This document shows, piece by piece, positions 60,358-64,000 of a stretch of 64,000 bases of DNA (its first letter is position 1; every line of letters starts with the position of its first letter). Both the position numbers and the translations under genes were made by a program. The notes beneath the pieces are model-generated. The model worked only from the letters and a program-made list of their open reading frames with translations, had not been told where the DNA came from and made no database searches. Where the stretch lies: NCBI RefSeq assembly GCF_013304385.1, contig NZ_JAAITU010000018.1:1-64000 (forward strand). The letters are read 5' to 3'. The stretch comes from Blautia glucerasea. GTDB lineage: Bacteria; Bacillota; Clostridia; Lachnospirales; Lachnospiraceae.

Positions 60358-61491
60358 ATGAATACAAAAGAATGCAGATCCCGGATAGTAGATGAATTTA
60401 TTGAACTCACTCAGATTGATGCAGTCAGCTACCGGGAAAGAAAAATCGCAGATGTACTGAAAGAAAAGCTGCTGCAGCTTGGGTTTGAAGTACAGGAGGA
60501 TCAGGCCGGTACTGCTTATGGAAGCAGTACCGGGAATTTATATGGATTTTTAAAGGGGAGTCTGCCTGGTGGGGCGATTCTCCTTTGTGCGCACATGGAT
60601 ACTGTGGAACCAGGACTTGGAAAGCATGCTGTATTTCATGAGAATGGCAAGATCACTTCCTCCGGAGACACCATTCTGGGGGCAGATGATGTATGCGGAC
60701 TTGTGGAGATCCTGGAAGCTGTGCGGATCCTTAAGGAAAAACAGATTCCTCACAGGGATATAGAGGTGGTTTTTCCTATTGCTGAAGAGGTATTCATTAA
60801 GGGAACCGATCAGCTTGATTTTACAAAGTTAAGGGCAAAAGAGGCTTATGTGCTGGATTTAAGTGGTGCCCCTGGATCAGCAGCCCTGCGTGCCCCTTCC
60901 CTTATTTCTTTTTCTGTTACAGTAAAGGGAAAAGCAGCACATGCAGGTTTTAATCCGGAAAAAGGAATACATGCCATTCAGATCATGAGCCAGGTGATCG
61001 CTGGTCTTCCTATGGGACATGTTGGAGATGATACCACTTTTAATATTGGTACAGTAGCAGGTGGAAAGCTTGTGAATATTGTGCCTGAGGAATGTACCTG
61101 TAAAGGGGAGATCCGCAGTTACAGCCATCAAAAAGCCTTGGAATTGTTGGAAAAGATAAGGGCTTCCTTTGAAAAAGCAGTCAGGGAAAAGGGAGGAAGC
61201 TTTTCTATGGAGCATGAAGTAAACCTTCATGCTTATGAAACTGACAGAGAAACGCCGGTTGTGAAACGGTTTGAAAGAGCCTGCGAAAGGCTGTCTCTGC
61301 CGTGCACATTGACCGAAACCTTTGGTGGCAGCGACAATAATAATTTTGCTTTACACGGAATTTCGGGGCTTGTGATCTCCTGTGGCATGTACCAGTGTCA
61401 TTCCACTTTGGAATATACGTATGAGAAAGATCTTAAGACGGGTGCTGCACTGGTAGCTGCGCTTGTGTCAGAAAGGGAAACAGAGTTATGA
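60358..61491 (+). CDS. M20-family metallopeptidase (tripeptidase T-like)
   Basis: A 377-residue zinc peptidase. Metal ligands are visible in LLCAHMDTVEPG (His, Asp), ILGADDVCGLVEILEA (Asp) and PIAEEVFIKGTD (catalytic Glu-Glu), with DLSGAPGSA and the final His in QCHSTLEYTYEKD. A central dimerisation domain (about 178-290) has AHAGFNPEKGIHAI and the swapped-in HAGxxP motif. It likely cuts tripeptides or dipeptides in the cytosol. It is 3 nt after serA and overlaps the next gene by 4 nt (ATGA). Confidence 0.9.
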   Translation: MNTKECRSRIVDEFIELTQIDAVSYRERKIADVLKEKLLQLGFEVQEDQAGTAYGSSTGNLYGFLKGSLPGGAILLCAHMDTVEPGLGKHAVFHENGKITSSGDTILGADDVCGLVEILEAVRILKEKQIPHRDIEVVFPIAEEVFIKGTDQLDFTKLRAKEAYVLDLSGAPGSAALRAPSLISFSVTVKGKAAHAGFNPEKGIHAIQIMSQVIAGLPMGHVGDDTTFNIGTVAGGKLVNIVPEECTCKGEIRSYSHQKALELLEKIRASFEKAVREKGGSFSMEHEVNLHAYETDRETPVVKRFERACERLSLPCTLTETFGGSDNNNFALHGISGLVISCGMYQCHSTLEYTYEKDLKTGAALVAALVSERETEL

Positions 61492-62111
61492 AAACACCTC
61501 TTCGTTATCAAATGACTGAATATGATTGCGGGCCAACCACAATGATGAATGCCATCAGCTGTCTTTTTGACAGAGAGGATATTCCGCCGGAAATCGCAAG
61601 AAATATTATGCTGTATTGTCTGGATTGTTATGGAGAAGGAGGTGAACCTGGGAAAAGCGGTACCTCCAGGATGGCTATGCTTTTTTTAAGCAATTGGATC
61701 TGCCAGTTCGGACGGATCGGGAATCTTTCCATCCGTACCAGATACCTTTCCGGCAGCTGTGTTTATATCGGACCGGAAAGCAGGATCAATGATGCCCTTC
61801 ACAGAGGAGGGGTAGTAGTATTGCGTCTGTTTTATGAAGTGGAGCATTACGTACTTCTTACAGGAGAAAAAGACGGTCTGATCTATATGTTTGATCCTTA
61901 TTATGAGGATGAAAATACATATGAAGAGGATGATATCCTGATGGTGGATGATCATCCCTGTGAATATAACCGTTTGGTACCAGCAAAGTACTTTAATTGT
62001 CAGGGATGTTCTACCTATGCACTGGGTCCGAAAGCTGACAGGGAGGCAGTTCTTCTTTTTAATTCAGAAACAGAGCTTACACCTGAAAAAACCATTGAAT
62101 ATTTTATCTGA
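61488..62111 (+). CDS. Peptidase C39-like protein
   Basis: A 207-residue cytosolic protein, with no signal peptide. The start MKTPLRYQMTEYDCGPTTMMNAISCLF has the C39/papain-like Cys motif (QxxxYDCGPTTxxNAL), and VEHYVLLTGEKDGLIYMFDPYYED has the partner His and the Asp. The C-terminal part (YNRLVPAKYFNCQGCSTYALG) is unlike bacteriocin-processing ABC peptidases, and there is no transporter domain. It is co-translated with the M20 peptidase, suggesting a joint role in peptide turnover. The actual substrate is unknown. Confidence 0.75.
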   Translation: MKTPLRYQMTEYDCGPTTMMNAISCLFDREDIPPEIARNIMLYCLDCYGEGGEPGKSGTSRMAMLFLSNWICQFGRIGNLSIRTRYLSGSCVYIGPESRINDALHRGGVVVLRLFYEVEHYVLLTGEKDGLIYMFDPYYEDENTYEEDDILMVDDHPCEYNRLVPAKYFNCQGCSTYALGPKADREAVLLFNSETELTPEKTIEYFI

Positions 62112-62138
62112 TGAATATCAGGACAGGATTTAAAATAA

Positions 62139-62178
62139 GGGCGTGTGAAAATGAGATACCATTTTCACGCGCCCTTTT
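62139..62178. terminator. Strong bidirectional terminator
   Basis: GGGCGTGTGAAAATG (62139-62153) pairs with CATTTTCACGCGCCC (62160-62174) with one G-U pair and a 6-nt loop, followed by TTTT. It ends the amino-acid operon and the converging kinase gene. Confidence 0.92.
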
Positions 62179-62204
62179 GACGGCTATAATGGGAATTTAA
62201 AAGC

Positions 62205-63179
62205 TTAACGGCCTGATGAAGCAATAAATTCCAGCACTTCTTCACGGCTGGGCATCACTCTTAAAGCTCCTTTTTTGGTGGTAATGAGAGATGCTGCTCC
62301 GTTGGCAAAGGTAAGCATTTCCGTAAGATTCTCTTCTGTAAGGTCTGTAAGTCCATGATCCAGCACGTAATTCAGCATACTTGCACAGAAAGTATCTCCG
62401 GCACCTGTAGTCTCAATGGTGTTCTCCTGAAGGAAAGGAGCCACTTCTACACGAAGGTCTTTGTAATAAACACGGCTGCCTTCCTTGCCAAGGGTGATAC
62501 ATACAAGAGGAATATTGTATTTCTCACGGATCAGGGTTGCACCTTTGTCATAATCGGTAGTGCCAAAAAGAAATTCAACTTCATTATCAGAAATCTTCAG
62601 CACATCGCACTTGGTCAGACCATACTCGATCTCACGCTTTGCATCATCCAGGGATTTCCACAGAGGTGGACGCAGGTTAGGGTCAAAAGAAATGATACAG
62701 CCAGCTTTTTTTGCAAGATCGATGGCATATCGTGTGGCTTCCCTTACACCTTCATGAGTGGAGGAAAGGGTGCCAAAATGAAAAATACGGGAGTTTGCGA
62801 TCAGATCACTGGAAATCTCCTCTTTTTTCAACATCATGTCTGCACCTGGATTACGATAAAAAGAGAAATCCCTGTCTCCATCCGGATAGGTGTGAACAAA
62901 TGCCAGTGTGGTATGTACTTCTTCATCGGTTATAAGATTATCAGTATTAATGCCAACTTCTTCCACGGCCTTGCGAAGCTGGTCACCAAACATGTCTTTT
63001 CCTACTTTTCCAATGAAGGCTGTTTTCTTGCCAAGGCGTTCCAGCATGGCAAGTACATTACAGGGAGCACCACCTGGGTTGGCTTCCAGAAGAGGATTCC
63101 CCTGGGGGCTGATGCCGTTTTCTGTGAAATCGATCAGCAGCTCGCCTAAAGATGTTACATCATAAAGTCTGTTTTCCAT
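62205..63179 (-). CDS. PfkB-family sugar kinase (fructokinase type)
   Basis: A 324-residue carbohydrate kinase. DVTSLGELLIDFTENG opens the protein, LEANPGGAPCNVLAMLERLG and FIGKVGKDMFGDQL form the first PfkB signature, FDPNLRPPLW is family-typical, and ETTGAGDTFCASMLNYV the second signature with the catalytic Asp. The start pattern LGE.LIDF, with the NPGGAPCNVA-type motif, is that of bacterial fructokinases (ScrK), so fructose is the likely substrate. The ATG at 63179 has AGGAGG 6 nt upstream; an earlier in-frame start is unsupported. It diverges from glgB. Confidence 0.92.
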   Translation of the reverse strand: MENRLYDVTSLGELLIDFTENGISPQGNPLLEANPGGAPCNVLAMLERLGKKTAFIGKVGKDMFGDQLRKAVEEVGINTDNLITDEEVHTTLAFVHTYPDGDRDFSFYRNPGADMMLKKEEISSDLIANSRIFHFGTLSSTHEGVREATRYAIDLAKKAGCIISFDPNLRPPLWKSLDDAKREIEYGLTKCDVLKISDNEVEFLFGTTDYDKGATLIREKYNIPLVCITLGKEGSRVYYKDLRVEVAPFLQENTIETTGAGDTFCASMLNYVLDHGLTDLTEENLTEMLTFANGAASLITTKKGALRVMPSREEVLEFIASSGR

Positions 63180-63452
63180 AAAGAACCTCCTAAGTTCAAA
63201 ATAGTCAGTTTCACCCATTTGGGAAACTGCAGCAACTGCTCAATAGGAAGTAACCCGCAAGGGCACTGAACAGTTACAAACTGTAAACAGTGTATCCCAG
63301 AGGTATTTTTTTGTCAAATAAATTCCTTCTTTTTTCTTCCTTTATTTTTAGTGATAAAGATGGTAAAATTATGTACAGAAACAGATTTTCGTGCAGGGAG
63401 ATATCCCTGTAGAATAATACACAGAAAAGAATACAGCGAAGGAGCGAAAAAT
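63180..63452. other. Divergent region between sugar kinase and glgB
   Basis: It contains AACTG (63234-63238) and CAGTT (63271-63275) with GCACTGAACAGTTAC, a loose copy of the dispersed hairpin motif, then a T-rich stretch. No confident promoter was fixed; a TAAAAT box lies at 63364. Confidence 0.4.
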
Positions 63453-64000
63453 ATGAACGAGAAAGCATATAGTTATATGGACTGGCCCAGGATCGAGGCG
63501 ATTGTGTATGCAGAGGAGGCATCCCCAAAGGATGTGATGAGTCCAAGACTTACACCGGATGGAATACTTATCCAGGGCTTTTTCCCGGGGGCAGAGGAAG
63601 CCGCCGTTCTTGTTGGAAATAAAGAATATCCTATGGAACAAGAGGATGAGGCAGGATATTTTGCTGCAATGATCCCAGGACGGAAGATCCCTGCTTATCA
63701 GTTCCGTGTAAAGACAGGGGGAAAAACAGAAGTTTTCTATGATGCGTATGCTTTTCCGGGAATGCTTACAGAAGAGGACGAAAAGGCTTTTGTAGCAGGC
63801 GTATATTACAATGCTTATGAGAAATTAGGAGCGCATCCGGTGATAAAGGATGGCATAGAGGGCACCAGCTTTGCGGTATGGGCACCTAATGCTGTGCGTG
63901 TCAGCGTAGTAGGAGATTTTAATCACTGGGATGGCCGCAGGCTTCCTATGCACAGGATGCCCATGTCTGGTATTTTTGAATTGTTTGTTCCAGGAGTTCA
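63453..64000 (+). CDS. glgB: 1,4-alpha-glucan branching enzyme, 5' part (cut by window end)
   Basis: The first 182 codons are present and open to the end of the window. After MNEKAYSYMDWPRIEAIVYA comes a beta-rich N-terminal module with GILIQGFFPGAEEAAVLVG and FYDAYAFPGMLTEED, then YEKLGAHPVIKDGIEGTSFA and VWAPNAVRVSVVGDFNHWDG, the CBM48-type glycoside-hydrolase-13 N-terminal domain of GlgB. GGAG lies 8 nt ahead of the ATG. It forms alpha-1,6 branches in glycogen. The catalytic barrel lies beyond the window. Confidence 0.9.
   Translation, partial: MNEKAYSYMDWPRIEAIVYAEEASPKDVMSPRLTPDGILIQGFFPGAEEAAVLVGNKEYPMEQEDEAGYFAAMIPGRKIPAYQFRVKTGGKTEVFYDAYAFPGMLTEEDEKAFVAGVYYNAYEKLGAHPVIKDGIEGTSFAVWAPNAVRVSVVGDFNHWDGRRLPMHRMPMSGIFELFVPGV

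Overview
The window looks like chromosome of an anaerobic, spore-forming gut Firmicute of the family Lachnospiraceae, most likely Blautia or a near relative. The reasons are the moderate GC content, strong AGGAGG ribosome binding sites, sigG beside a YlmC/YmxH protein and nrdR, a giant two-module 2-hydroxyacyl-CoA dehydratase activase, a FeoA-FeoB fusion, and extracellular proteins with Lys-rich Big_2 repeats. The genus is inferred, not shown.

Layout. (1) 1-2.97 kb is an AT-rich accessory module: a small XRE regulator, a C5 cytosine methyltransferase and an NgoMIV-type restriction endonuclease, abutting the 3' remnant of an IS3-family transposase. (2) 2.97-5.3 kb carries an RsmH-like methyltransferase and a secreted OB-like protein, followed by copy 1 of a 99-bp palindromic repeat. 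(3) 5.4-9.8 kb (minus strand) is a complete carbohydrate ABC importer operon (ATPase, two permeases, binding protein). (4) 10-12.9 kb carries a flavoprotein, a small membrane exporter, a TetR regulator and a DegV protein. (5) 12.9-23.3 kb is a metal and cofactor region: a cobalamin riboswitch with a terminator controlling a 1381-residue surface protein that carries a transcobalamin-like (DUF4430) domain, then mntP, a FeoAB fusion behind a near-consensus Fur box, and an MMPL exporter. Copy 2 of the 99-bp repeat follows. (6) After larB, 24.5-37.5 kb is an eleven-gene operon for a glycerol-phosphate-containing surface polymer: Wzm/Wzt exporter, O-acyltransferase, two GT-B glycosyltransferases, a Stealth phosphotransferase, TagD, three TagF-like transferases and one degenerate TagF-like paralogue. 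It is translationally coupled to an RluA-type pseudouridine synthase. (7) 38.4-45.9 kb holds sigG, ylmC, nrdR, two unknown genes, hisH-hisF, ung and a SpoVB/MurJ-like flippase. (8) 46-51.6 kb (minus) has the giant activase and an isolated FliB-like protein. (9) 51.8-62.1 kb has tgt-yajC, then a leuB-ilvD-ilvB-serC-serA-peptidase-C39-like amino-acid operon. (10) The window ends with a fructokinase-type PfkB sugar kinase and the start of glgB.

The most striking locus is the riboswitch-controlled, transporter-free surface protein, a candidate Gram-positive extracellular corrinoid-capture receptor. Other points of note are the degenerate TagF paralogue that keeps its flanking domains but has lost the catalytic half, the identical 99-bp two-hairpin elements placed between stop codon and terminator of two unrelated genes, and a family of short hairpins (TAACTGT...ACAGTTA type) scattered between genes.

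All calls come from reading the sequence and recalled family knowledge; no database search was run. tRNA and rRNA genes and CRISPR arrays were looked for by eye and none was seen.
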